Source: Rhodospirillales bacterium
GTDB taxonomy: Bacteria > Pseudomonadota > Alphaproteobacteria > Rhodospirillales > Casp-alpha2
Length of the DNA: 64,000 nt
Direction: 5' to 3'
Assembly: GCA_021775095.1 (NCBI GenBank)
Contig: JAJFII010000084.1
Span: 34,996-98,995 of the forward strand
The position numbers and the translations under genes were made by a program. The notes beneath the pieces are model-generated. The model was not told the origin of the DNA. It ran no database searches and was given only the letters and a program-made list of their open reading frames with translations. This document shows positions 1 through 8,613 of this stretch, in pieces (positions within the stretch are counted from its first letter, which is position 1; the number at the start of each line of letters is the position of its first letter).

Positions 1-1023
1 TTGTCGTTTATCGATGGAGCGTTAACGGATACGCAGTCGGCCCATCGTGAAGCGATAAAATATGAAATAAACCTTATTTCCAAACAACCTGATTCCTATC
101 TTCTGCATGATCATATGGAAGAAACAAATGTACCTTTTTATTTTCACGAATTTATGGCACGCGCCAGCGAAGTTGGTTTGCAATACCTGGCAGAAGATAT
201 GCTGCCGTCCATGTACTCTGGAAATTTACCCGTCAAAACGCAGGAAGTACTGAAAACCAGCGAAGACCTCATACGTACAGAACAGTATATGGATTTTATT
301 TCAAACCGGCGGTTTCGTTCGACCCTATTGTGTCATGAGGGTATTCAGCTCAATCGGCTGCTTGATGGACCCAAAATTGAAGAGTTCCACCTGTCGACAG
401 TAATGGCGCGCGACGACGAGAAGGAAAGTGACGACGCCAAACCCGACGGTTCTGCGACTTTCAAGGACCCCGTCGGAGGAGCAATGTTTTCGGCACCGAC
501 GCCGATCCCGACAATATTGGCCCAAACTCTTGTCGACGCGCGGCAAAAACCGATCGATGCCGGCGCGTTGATCGAAAAAGTGCGGGACGATCTCGAACTC
601 GCCGACGGTGAGCCTGTTCGACAGGTTTTGCATAAAATTGGCATGCAGTTGGTTTTGGCAGGAGCTGTCCAGCTTCACTCATGTTCGGGAAACTATATCC
701 TGGACGTTTCGCGCCGGCCAATCGCGTCGCGCCTTGCTCGATATCAGGCGACTTACGCCTCGTGGGTAACCAATCAGAAACACGAAAGAATTAACGTCGA
801 TATATTTGATGCGGCCCTGCTACAGCAATTGGATGGCAAAAAGGATCTGGACGCCCTAAGCGCAAATATCCTCCGGCAAATCGAAGAGGGTAAACTTTCG
901 ATCCAGCAACATGGCAAGCAGGTAGAAGACAAAGATGTTATGCGCCCTCTGGCCAGAGAAGTCATTGAGGCAACGCTCCAGTCATTCGCCTTGAAAGCGC
1001 TGCTTTTGCCGTCTGCTGATTGA
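1..1023 (+). CDS. Methyltransferase regulatory domain protein, C-terminal part (5' end outside window)
   Basis: The reading frame is open from the first base and ends at TGA 1021-1023, so the true start lies upstream of the window. The first residues seen (around YLLHDHMEETNVPFYFHEF and LQYLAEDMLPS) match the regulatory domain that follows a class I SAM-dependent methyltransferase domain in a family of roughly 500-residue proteins. The catalytic SAM-binding part would be in the missing N-terminus. The remaining 200 or so residues are the helical C-terminal region of the same family. The substrate is unknown. The family assignment rests on this domain pattern only; the TTG at base 1 is the window edge and should not be read as a start codon. 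Confidence 0.7.
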   Translation: MSFIDGALTDTQSAHREAIKYEINLISKQPDSYLLHDHMEETNVPFYFHEFMARASEVGLQYLAEDMLPSMYSGNLPVKTQEVLKTSEDLIRTEQYMDFISNRRFRSTLLCHEGIQLNRLLDGPKIEEFHLSTVMARDDEKESDDAKPDGSATFKDPVGGAMFSAPTPIPTILAQTLVDARQKPIDAGALIEKVRDDLELADGEPVRQVLHKIGMQLVLAGAVQLHSCSGNYILDVSRRPIASRLARYQATYASWVTNQKHERINVDIFDAALLQQLDGKKDLDALSANILRQIEEGKLSIQQHGKQVEDKDVMRPLAREVIEATLQSFALKALLLPSAD

Positions 1024-1192
1024 AGCGGCCTCGGTCGCCAATTGCCCACCAGATAACTGCCGCGACACGGCACGATTAAGCGGTTTCCCAGGAGCTTAGA
1101 TCCCCTTCAGAATATCGGATTTGCGATATAGCCAAGGAAACACATTGCGCCTAGGATACCGGTGAGGTCAAAACCACATAGGACATCCGATA

Positions 1193-2350
1193 ATGCTTGA
1201 ACAGGCGCGCCAGCGTACCGTGGAATTTCAGGACCGGCTGCGGGCGGCTGGTCTGGAGATCGCTGTCATAACCGACGAAAGTTCGATCGCTTATCTGGCG
1301 GGTTTTTGGGGTTATTTGTCGGTTGAGTTTGGCCGTCCGACCTTTCTCATCATTCGGCCGGACGAACCGCCGGTTGTGATTACCCCGGCCATGGAAAGTG
1401 AAATGGTTTCGGCAATGACCTGGGTTGACGCCATTTTGACCTGGGAAGATGCCGGCGAAAACCGTTGGCAACAGGTGTTGGCGCGCGCCCTTGGCCCGGT
1501 TGGCGGCCCCGTTGGCGTTGAGGCCGGAGCCCTGCCGGCGGTTGTTCGCAACTGGTTTGATGAGGCCTTGCCGAGCACACATTTGAGCGATGTGTCGCCG
1601 CTGCTGGGTACTATGCGTATGGTGAAATCGCATGAGGAGATCGAGGTCATGCGTCAAGCCGGCGAAATTGCTGCGGCCATGATGGGCGCGGCCGAAGGTG
1701 CCTTGGCGGCAGGTGCGGCGGAATTTGAGGCGGCGCTCGCGGTTATCAATGCGGGCACCCGCAAAGCGGCGGGATTTCTGACGGATCGGGGCTGGGAAGC
1801 GTTTATATCGCCGATGATCCATAATCTGCAGATCATGCAATCGGGCACAGACACCTCAATGGTGCACCGCCGGGCCAGCGTAAAACGATTGGAAAAAGGC
1901 GATCCGGTGTATTTTTGTTTTTGTAATATGGCGCAGTTCAAATTGTACAAACTGGGGTTCGACCGTATGTTTTTTGTGCAACACATAACCGACGAGGCGG
2001 CCCGCGTGCAGCAGGCAGCGATCGATGCGCAACAGGCGGCGATCGCCGCCATTCGACCCGGCGTCACCGCCCAGTCCGTAGCCGCAGCGGCCGATGCGGT
2101 CTATGCAGAACGCGGTTATACAACCGGTTATCGCACCGGCCGATCCATCGGTATGTCCTATCTGGAGGCACCGGAACTCAAGCCCGGCGATACAACGGTG
2201 CTTCAGCCCGGCATGACTTTCGCCGTTGATGGCGGTATTTCCGTCGATGGAAAACTCGGCGGCCGGATCGGTGATTCCATTGTCGTGACAGATAGCGGCT
2301 GCGCCTATTTAACCAACTACCGCCGTGACATCCTGACCGTTGGCACCTGA
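1193..2350 (+). CDS. M24-family creatinase/aminopeptidase-like protein, metal ligands lost
   Basis: This 385-residue protein has the two-part layout of the M24 (creatinase / Xaa-Pro peptidase) family: an N-terminal creatinase-type domain (about 1-145) and a pita-bread catalytic domain (about 150-380). The usual dimetal ligands are mostly replaced. The first Asp region reads FCFC (241-244), the GHGIG histidine is Arg317 in GRSIG, the EPG glutamate is Asp346, and the final RIED glutamate is Gly360. Only Asp257 (GFDRMFF) remains. A metallopeptidase role is therefore unlikely, and a metal-free C-N hydrolase like creatinase is more plausible. The downstream C-N hydrolase starts 2 nt after its stop, so the two are probably translated together. 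An AGGA lies 9 nt before the ATG. Confidence 0.8.
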   Translation: MLEQARQRTVEFQDRLRAAGLEIAVITDESSIAYLAGFWGYLSVEFGRPTFLIIRPDEPPVVITPAMESEMVSAMTWVDAILTWEDAGENRWQQVLARALGPVGGPVGVEAGALPAVVRNWFDEALPSTHLSDVSPLLGTMRMVKSHEEIEVMRQAGEIAAAMMGAAEGALAAGAAEFEAALAVINAGTRKAAGFLTDRGWEAFISPMIHNLQIMQSGTDTSMVHRRASVKRLEKGDPVYFCFCNMAQFKLYKLGFDRMFFVQHITDEAARVQQAAIDAQQAAIAAIRPGVTAQSVAAAADAVYAERGYTTGYRTGRSIGMSYLEAPELKPGDTTVLQPGMTFAVDGGISVDGKLGGRIGDSIVVTDSGCAYLTNYRRDILTVGT

Positions 2351-2352
2351 CC

Positions 2353-3144
2353 ATGCGGCTTGGCGTTTTTCAATGTGCGGGCGGCGGATGGAACCAGGAT
2401 CAACGTCTGGCGCACCTCGATCAGGCCCTTTCCGACAAAACCCTGGACCTGATCCTGTGCCCCGAACTGTTCGCGTCCGGGTACAACGTGGGGCAACAAC
2501 TGGCTGAATATGCCGAACCTTCGGGGGGTGGGTTTTCGGCCCGGGTATCCGAAATTGCCGTCAAATACGCGGTTGCCATTGTTTATGGATATCCGGAGCG
2601 CGATGACAACCGGTTATACAATTCGGCGGTTTGCATCGGCAGTCGGGGTCAAGTGGTCGCCAATCAACGCAAATTATCTCTGCCGCCGGGCCGGGAATCA
2701 GACTTTTTTACCTGCGGTGACAAACTGACGTTGTTTGATGTGCAGGGCATCCGCTGCTGTCTGTTGATTTGTTACGACGCGGAGCACCCGGAATCCGTTC
2801 GAGCTGCGGCTGAAGCGGGGGTACAATTGATCCTTGTGCCGACGGCCCTTGCCGATATTTGGCCGACCGTTGCCTTGCAGATGATGCCGACGCGGGCCTT
2901 TGAGAACGGTGTCTGGCTGGCCTATGCCAATCAAGCGGGGCTGGAAAACGGCCTGGCTTATTTGGGCGGCAGTTGCATCATTGCGCCGGATGGCCGTGAT
3001 GCGGCACGTGCCGGGACCGGACAACAGGTGATCAGGGCTGATATTGATCTCGACAGCGTAACCCGGGCACAAATCCGCTTGCCCTACTTGGACAGTGTCC
3101 GGCAATTGCGTCCGTTATTGAAAAATTCAATTGACCAGACCTGA
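2353..3144 (+). CDS. Carbon-nitrogen hydrolase (nitrilase superfamily)
   Basis: This 263-residue protein is the normal size for a single-domain nitrilase-superfamily amidase. The catalytic triad is visible: Glu38 in CPELF, Lys107 in NQRKLSL and Cys140 in LICYDAEHPE. The CPELFASGYN segment resembles aliphatic and R-stereoselective amidases and omega-amidase-like enzymes, which hydrolyse amides to acid plus ammonia. The ATG follows the stop of the M24-family gene by 2 nt, so the pair probably acts on successive C-N bonds of one nitrogenous substrate. That substrate is not identifiable from sequence. No signal peptide is present, so it should be cytoplasmic. Confidence 0.88.
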   Translation: MRLGVFQCAGGGWNQDQRLAHLDQALSDKTLDLILCPELFASGYNVGQQLAEYAEPSGGGFSARVSEIAVKYAVAIVYGYPERDDNRLYNSAVCIGSRGQVVANQRKLSLPPGRESDFFTCGDKLTLFDVQGIRCCLLICYDAEHPESVRAAAEAGVQLILVPTALADIWPTVALQMMPTRAFENGVWLAYANQAGLENGLAYLGGSCIIAPDGRDAARAGTGQQVIRADIDLDSVTRAQIRLPYLDSVRQLRPLLKNSIDQT

Positions 3145-3503
3145 CGTCTCCGGACGTTGCGCCTTTTATCGCGGAAAAGTTCTGGACGGATCGATTGCCG
3201 CACTGGTCCCGTCCAACCCATAGGAACCTGACCCTTCCCGGCGGCGCGACGGCCCAAAATAATGGTGTATTTTGGCCGTCCAACCCATTCCCTGCTTGGT
3301 TCGAGGTGGTCCCCCGTGTTACATAAACCGCGGTTTCAAGGGGGCGTGGCCCGTTGTCGGACGTCTGACGGCAACGCCGACCAATACCAATAGGGGTTCA
3401 CCCGACCAGGTCCCGGAACCCGATGGCAGTTTTTCTTTTGCAGGCAAACAGCGTTTGCCGCGAGCAGTTATTTTGATCTATCCCACGACGGAGTTTTCCC
3501 AGC
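3145..3503. other. Intergenic region with a long hairpin and a 13-bp direct repeat, upstream of icd
   Basis: No gene is seen here. A strong hairpin lies at 3248-3280: GACGGCC and AAAATA on the left pair with TATTTT and GGCCGTC on the right, with one bulged C and a 6-nt loop. No T-run follows, so it is either a Rho-dependent 3' end for the upstream pair or a leader structure for icd. The 13-mer CCGTCCAACCCAT occurs twice, at about 3210 and 3277; the second copy overlaps the right arm of the hairpin. A GGAG about 10 nt before 3504 serves as the icd ribosome binding site. Confidence 0.5.
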
Positions 3504-5720
3504 ATGCCCGATATCATTTATACCAAAGTTGACGAAGCGCCGGAATTGGCCAGCGGTTCCTTTTTGCCAATTATCAAAGCGTTTACCGGGGTCGCCGGTG
3601 TCACCATCGGAACCCGCGATTTATCCCTGGCGGGCCGTATTCTGGCGAATTTCTCCGAGCGGTTGCCGGCCGATCAAAAACAGTCCGACGATCTCGCTTA
3701 TCTGGGGGAACTGGTGCAAAAACCCGACGCCAATGTCATTAAACTGCCGAACATCAGTGCTTCAATCCCGCAGCTCAAAGGCGCAATATCGGAATTGCAA
3801 TCCCAGGGTTATGCCGTTCCCGACTACCCGGAAGACCCACAGACGGACGATGAACGGGCGGTGCAGGCGACCTATGACAAAGTCAAGGGCAGTGCCGTAA
3901 ACCCGGTTCTGCGCGAAGGCAATTCAGACCGACGGGCACCAAAAGCGATCAAGGAGTTCGCCAAAAAGCACCCGCATCGCATGGGCGTTTGGAGCCGTGC
4001 ATCGAAAACCCACGTCTCGACCATGGAAACCGGCGATTTTTTTTCCAACGAAAAATCCGTGGTCATTACCGAGGCCCAGGCCGGCGATGCAATCATCCAG
4101 TTTGTTGCTGAAAATGGCGATGTGACGGAACTTAAAGGGGCGACCCCGCTCGGCGTTGGCGATATCGTTGACGCATCGAAGTTGAGCGCAAAGGCGCTCC
4201 GCCGGTTTTATCAAGAGCAGGTCAAAGACGCCAAATCCCAGGGTGTGCTTTTTTCTCTGCACCTAAAAGCAACCATGATGAAAGTCTCTGATCCGGTCAT
4301 TTTCGGCCATGCGGTATCGGTGTTTTTAAACGACGTTTTTACCAAACACGCAGATGTCCTGGCGCAAATTGGTGTCGATCCGGATAACGGCATTGGCGAC
4401 TTGATGGCCAAGGTTGGTACCTTGCCGACCGATCAGAAAACCCAGATTGAAGCAGATATCAAATCCTGTATGGCTGCCCAGCCCGATTTGTTCATGGTTA
4501 ATTCCGACCGGGGCCTGAGCAATTTACACGTGCCGAGCGACGTCATCATTGACGCTTCCCTGCCGGTAATTATCCGCTCCGGCGGTAAGGCCTGGGGACC
4601 GGACGGCGCAGAAGCCGACACCAAATGTGTGATCCCTGACCATGCCTATGCCGGCGTCTATTCGGAGGCCATTCGGTTCTGCAAGGAAAACGGTGCCCTT
4701 GATCCATCGACCATGGGCAGTGTCTCGAATGTCGGATTGATGGCCCGCAAGGCCGAAGAATACGGCTCGCACCCGCAAACCTTTATCGCCTCGGGCGCCG
4801 GTACGATCCAGGCAGTGGATGCGGCGGGTCAGGTCATTCACGCCCATACGGTCGAGGCCGGCGATATCTGGCGGATGTGTATGACCCGCGATATTCCCAT
4901 TCGCAACTGGGTTGAACTGGCCGTTAAACGGGCCCGGGCAACCGCTGTACCCACTGTGTTCTGGTTGAACGAAGAACGCCCGCACGATGCCCACATCATC
5001 GCCAAGGTCGAGCGTTATCTGTCCGACCATAATACCGATGGTCTGGATATTTCCATCAAAGCGCCGGCCGAGGCGACCTGGTTTTCCATGGAACGCATGA
5101 GCCGGGGACTGGATACGGTTTCCGTTACCGGCAATGTTTTGCGGGATTATCTGACAGATTTGTTCCCGATTCTTGAAGTCGGGACCAGCGCCAAAATGTT
5201 GTCGATCGTGCCGCTCTTGAACGGCGGTGGATTGTTCGAAACCGGGGCCGGTGGATCGGCCCCCAAACATGTTCAGCAATTGGTCGAAGAAGGCCATTTG
5301 CGCTGGGATTCCCTGGGCGAATTTTGCGCCTTGGGAGCCTCACTCGAACATCTGAGTGAAACCAAAAACAATAAAAAAATCGCCGTCATCGCTGCCGCCC
5401 TGGATCAGGCGACGGAACAACTGCTCGATAACAACAAGTCGCCGAGCCGCAAAGTCAATGAACTGGACAACCGGGGCAGTCACTTTTTCATCGCCAAATA
5501 CTGGGCTCAGGCCCTGGCGGCGCAACAGGACGACGCCGAATTAAAAGCCCATTTCACCCCCATGGCCGAGGCCCTTGCCAAAAACGAACAAAAAATCCTC
5601 GGTGAGTTGCTAAAGGCACAAGGCGCTCCGGTCGATCTTGGCGGTTATTACCACCAGGATGCGGCGAAATCACAAGCTGTGATGCGCCCGAGCGCGACCT
5701 TTAACGGGATTATTGGATAA
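3504..5720 (+). CDS. icd: Isocitrate dehydrogenase, NADP-dependent, monomeric type
   Basis: This enzyme oxidatively decarboxylates isocitrate to 2-oxoglutarate with NADP in the TCA cycle. The 738-residue length is right for the monomeric class (IDH-II), which is about twice the size of the dimeric enzyme and unrelated to it in most of its sequence. Recognisable family stretches include [16 protein letters not shown] near residue 80, [11 protein letters not shown] near residue 140, [14 protein letters not shown] around residues 160-175, and [20 protein letters not shown] near residue 255. It stands alone, preceded by a long leader and convergent with the following dehydrogenase. The 2-oxoglutarate it makes feeds the glutamate synthase encoded further along. 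Confidence 0.97.
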   Translation: MPDIIYTKVDEAPELASGSFLPIIKAFTGVAGVTIGTRDLSLAGRILANFSERLPADQKQSDDLAYLGELVQKPDANVIKLPNISASIPQLKGAISELQSQGYAVPDYPEDPQTDDERAVQATYDKVKGSAVNPVLREGNSDRRAPKAIKEFAKKHPHRMGVWSRASKTHVSTMETGDFFSNEKSVVITEAQAGDAIIQFVAENGDVTELKGATPLGVGDIVDASKLSAKALRRFYQEQVKDAKSQGVLFSLHLKATMMKVSDPVIFGHAVSVFLNDVFTKHADVLAQIGVDPDNGIGDLMAKVGTLPTDQKTQIEADIKSCMAAQPDLFMVNSDRGLSNLHVPSDVIIDASLPVIIRSGGKAWGPDGAEADTKCVIPDHAYAGVYSEAIRFCKENGALDPSTMGSVSNVGLMARKAEEYGSHPQTFIASGAGTIQAVDAAGQVIHAHTVEAGDIWRMCMTRDIPIRNWVELAVKRARATAVPTVFWLNEERPHDAHIIAKVERYLSDHNTDGLDISIKAPAEATWFSMERMSRGLDTVSVTGNVLRDYLTDLFPILEVGTSAKMLSIVPLLNGGGLFETGAGGSAPKHVQQLVEEGHLRWDSLGEFCALGASLEHLSETKNNKKIAVIAAALDQATEQLLDNNKSPSRKVNELDNRGSHFFIAKYWAQALAAQQDDAELKAHFTPMAEALAKNEQKILGELLKAQGAPVDLGGYYHQDAAKSQAVMRPSATFNGIIG

Positions 5721-5760
5721 TCCAACTGACGCGCAGCTTCGATCTAAATAGGGCGCTGTT

Positions 5761-6756
5761 TCAACTGCCCAAATAGGCTTGAAAACGTTTCGCATCGTCC
5801 GGGTTGAGGGCGTTGTGGGGCATTTGTTTTTGACTGACGGCGCGCACTTGGGCGACCGTCTCCAGGGCCTGGAATTCGGTCGCCGGCGCAGTCTGGCCGC
5901 CGATGTGCGGTGTCGCGATGACGTTCGGCAATGCGGCCAGGGCAAGGGACGGTTTTTGGTCGGCGGCCCGGCCGACGTCGAGGGCCGCGCCGGCGAGCGG
6001 GCCATTGTTCAGGGCATTGGCGAGGGCCGCTTCGTCGACCAGATTGCCGCGCGACACATTGATGAAATAACTGCCGGGTTTCATCGCTGCAAAAGCCCGG
6101 TGGTCCATGAGGTTTTCCGTTTCTTCCGTGGCGACAGCCAGACAGGCGACGAATTCACTGGTCGCCAGCAGCCCCGGCCAGTCGATCTGAGTGACATGGT
6201 TATCGCTGATCGTCTGATGGGGATCGAAGACAACCACCTCCATCCCCATAAAAGCCCCTATGGCGGCCAGGCGTTTGCCAATACTGCCGTAACCGATAAT
6301 GCCCAGGCGACTGCCGGACAGTTGTTTCCCCTGGTGCGCCTGGGGTTCCTGATGGCTCTGGTAAATCGCCGTATAAGCGGCCGTGGAACGGGCCAGATCG
6401 ACCATCATGCCAACGATCAGTTCGACAACCGAGTCAACAAATCCGGGGCTTGCGTGGGTCACCAGTACACCGTTTCGCGATGCCGCATCCAGATCGATGT
6501 TGCGCCGGTCAACGGCACACCGGTGGACGGCGATGACCTGCCGACTGTGGTCGAAAAAAGCCGCCTCAATGGGGGTATTTCTGTCCACCACCAGGACCTC
6601 GCAGCCCGCTGCCTGTTCGAGCAGGCCGGTGGTATCCAGAACCTTGCCCATCTGATTGAGATGGACCCGGGCAAGGGCCCTGAGACCCGCCAGAGCTTTG
6701 GTTCCGTAATAATTTTCAAGGGCGTCCGGCGTGTGGGTTAAAAATACATTCAGCAA
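5761..6756 (-). CDS. D-2-hydroxyacid dehydrogenase-like, NAD(P)-binding
   Basis: The Rossmann motif GIIGYGSIGKRL, the FINVSRGNLVDE segment carrying the catalytic Arg, and TPHIGG carrying the catalytic His identify the D-isomer specific 2-hydroxyacid dehydrogenase family (NAD-dependent reduction of 2-keto acids or the reverse). The usual DVFxxEP segment, which holds the third catalytic residue Glu, reads DVGRAADQKPS here, so that Glu is missing or shifted. The start was set at TTG 6756 because GGAG lies 7 nt upstream of it and the preceding codons do not match the family; this gives 331 residues, the usual size. It is divergent from the GMC oxidoreductase at 6907, with which it may share regulation. 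Confidence 0.85.
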   Translation of the reverse strand: MLNVFLTHTPDALENYYGTKALAGLRALARVHLNQMGKVLDTTGLLEQAAGCEVLVVDRNTPIEAAFFDHSRQVIAVHRCAVDRRNIDLDAASRNGVLVTHASPGFVDSVVELIVGMMVDLARSTAAYTAIYQSHQEPQAHQGKQLSGSRLGIIGYGSIGKRLAAIGAFMGMEVVVFDPHQTISDNHVTQIDWPGLLATSEFVACLAVATEETENLMDHRAFAAMKPGSYFINVSRGNLVDEAALANALNNGPLAGAALDVGRAADQKPSLALAALPNVIATPHIGGQTAPATEFQALETVAQVRAVSQKQMPHNALNPDDAKRFQAYLGS

Positions 6757-6906
6757 AACAATTCTCCAGTTTTCAAAACCACGGTAATGGCGAGGCAAAA
6801 TATTGCAACGTCTATTTCTACCCAAAGGGCGGATTAGCCTTTGACCTGCCGCCAGCCTTTCTATAGTCGTAATTGGCGTGGTTTTTTGCAAATTGTGGAG
6901 AAAAAA

Positions 6907-8517
6907 ATGTCTGAAGATCTGACATTTGATTATATCGTCGTCGGTTCGGGCTCGTCCGGTGCCGTCGTTGCCGCCCGGCTTACGGAAAACCCCAAAAATC
7001 GCGTATTGTTATTGGAGGCAGGAGGGCGGGATCGCAATCCGTGGATCCACGTGCCCATCGGCTATTACAAAACCATGTTCAATCCCAACACCTCGTGGAA
7101 TTACGAGACAGAACCGGAAGAGGCGCTGGGTGGCCGTTCCGTCCCCTGGCCCCGGGGTAAAGTCCTGGGCGGCTCCAGTTCGATCAACGGGTTGTTGTAC
7201 GTGCGCGGGCAACAGGGCGACTATGACCACTGGCGCCAGCTTGGCAACGCCGGATGGAGTTGGGAACATGTCCTGCCCTATTTCCGCAAGGCCGAACATC
7301 AGGAGCGTGGCGAGGATGAATTTCATGGCAAGGGCGGACCCTTGAGTGTTTCCAACATTCGGTTGAACCATGAACTCTGTGAAGCCTTTATCGCCGCCGG
7401 CCAGGAAGCTGGCATCAAACGCAACGACGATTTTAATGGTGCCGACCAGGAAGGTGTTGGTTATTATCAAATGACTGAACGCAATGGATTGCGCTGTTCT
7501 ACCGCTGTTGCCTACCTGCGCGATGCGGAAAAACGCGCCAATTTAAAACTCGAAACCAAAGCCCTGGTGAGCCGGGTTCTGATTGAAAATAACAGGGCCG
7601 TTGGCATCGAATACAGCCAGAATGGAAACCAGCATCGGGCCAAATGTTTAGGCGAAGTGATCCTCTCGGCCGGCGCCATCGGTTCTCCGCAAATCCTCCA
7701 GTTATCGGGCGTTGCCGATGGTCAGTTCCTGAAATCCAAAGGCATCGACGTCAAACATGATCTGTCCGGGGTTGGCCGCAACTTGCAGGACCATTTGCAG
7801 GTGCGCATGGTCTACAAAGCCAATCGACCCGTATCGATCAATGATACGGTGCAAAACCCCCTTAAAAAAGTAATGATGGGCCTGGAGTTTTTATTTAACC
7901 GGACGGGCATCTTGACCATTGGTGCCGGACAGGCCGGTGGATTTGTCAAAGTCATGCCCGATGCGGCGACACCCGACATGCAGTTCCATTTTATGACCAT
8001 GAGCGCCGACAAACCGGGGACCGGATTACACAAATTTTCCGGTTTCATGTCGACAGTCTGCCAATTGCGACCGGAAAGCCGGGGGCATCTGCAGATCAAG
8101 TCGACGGACCCGGCTGAAAAACCGGCCCTGCATCCCAATTATCTGTCAACGGATCTGGACCGTCGGTTTTTTGTCGAGGCGCTTAAGTACGGCCGTCGGG
8201 TCGCCGAGCAACCGTCCTTAAAAGCCTATATTTCCGAAGAGTTTGAACCGGGCCCGTCGGTGCAGACCGATGACCAGTTGCTGGCCCATACCCGGAAAAA
8301 AGCGACCACGGTTTTTCATCCCGTTGGCACCTGTAAAATGGCACCGGAAAGCGATGCCGGATCGGTTGTCGACGAACGGCTTCGGGTCCGCGGTATCGAA
8401 GGCTTACGGGTCGCCGACGGATCGATCATGCCAACCCTGATTTCCGGCAACACCAATGCACCCTGCATCATGATCGGCGAGAAGGTTTCCGATTGTATCA
8501 AGGAAGATGCCCGTTAA
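6907..8517 (+). CDS. GMC family FAD-dependent alcohol oxidoreductase (choline dehydrogenase-like)
   Basis: This FAD enzyme of the glucose-methanol-choline family oxidises an alcohol to an aldehyde. Visible are the FAD dinucleotide motif GSGSSG (13-18), the family signature PRGKVLGGSSSINGL (82-96), the second signature GAIGSPQILQLSG, and the catalytic His (about 471, in FHPVGTCKM) and Asn (about 517, in SGNTNAP). The ATG at 6907 was preferred because GGAG ends 6 nt before it and the family N-terminus begins there; this gives 536 residues. A paralogue of similar length lies just downstream on the other strand. The substrate cannot be read from the sequence, and choline is only one possibility. 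Confidence 0.92.
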   Translation: MSEDLTFDYIVVGSGSSGAVVAARLTENPKNRVLLLEAGGRDRNPWIHVPIGYYKTMFNPNTSWNYETEPEEALGGRSVPWPRGKVLGGSSSINGLLYVRGQQGDYDHWRQLGNAGWSWEHVLPYFRKAEHQERGEDEFHGKGGPLSVSNIRLNHELCEAFIAAGQEAGIKRNDDFNGADQEGVGYYQMTERNGLRCSTAVAYLRDAEKRANLKLETKALVSRVLIENNRAVGIEYSQNGNQHRAKCLGEVILSAGAIGSPQILQLSGVADGQFLKSKGIDVKHDLSGVGRNLQDHLQVRMVYKANRPVSINDTVQNPLKKVMMGLEFLFNRTGILTIGAGQAGGFVKVMPDAATPDMQFHFMTMSADKPGTGLHKFSGFMSTVCQLRPESRGHLQIKSTDPAEKPALHPNYLSTDLDRRFFVEALKYGRRVAEQPSLKAYISEEFEPGPSVQTDDQLLAHTRKKATTVFHPVGTCKMAPESDAGSVVDERLRVRGIEGLRVADGSIMPTLISGNTNAPCIMIGEKVSDCIKEDAR

Positions 8518-8613
8518 CCCCTAAGCGGGCCCGAGCCGAAATCAACCCCTCAGGGTCCCGGTCCGTAGGGGGCCTGCGGCGAATACGGTTGACCGTTGGC
8601 GGGTTGATACCTC

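Noticed and set aside
1151..1840. 229-codon minus-strand frame opposite the M24-family gene
   Set aside because: Composition is basic and His/Arg-rich as expected for an antisense frame; the plus-strand protein is clearly real.
8518..8613. Possible terminator between the convergent GMC genes
   Set aside because: GC-rich, but no clean stem followed by a T-run could be drawn on either strand.
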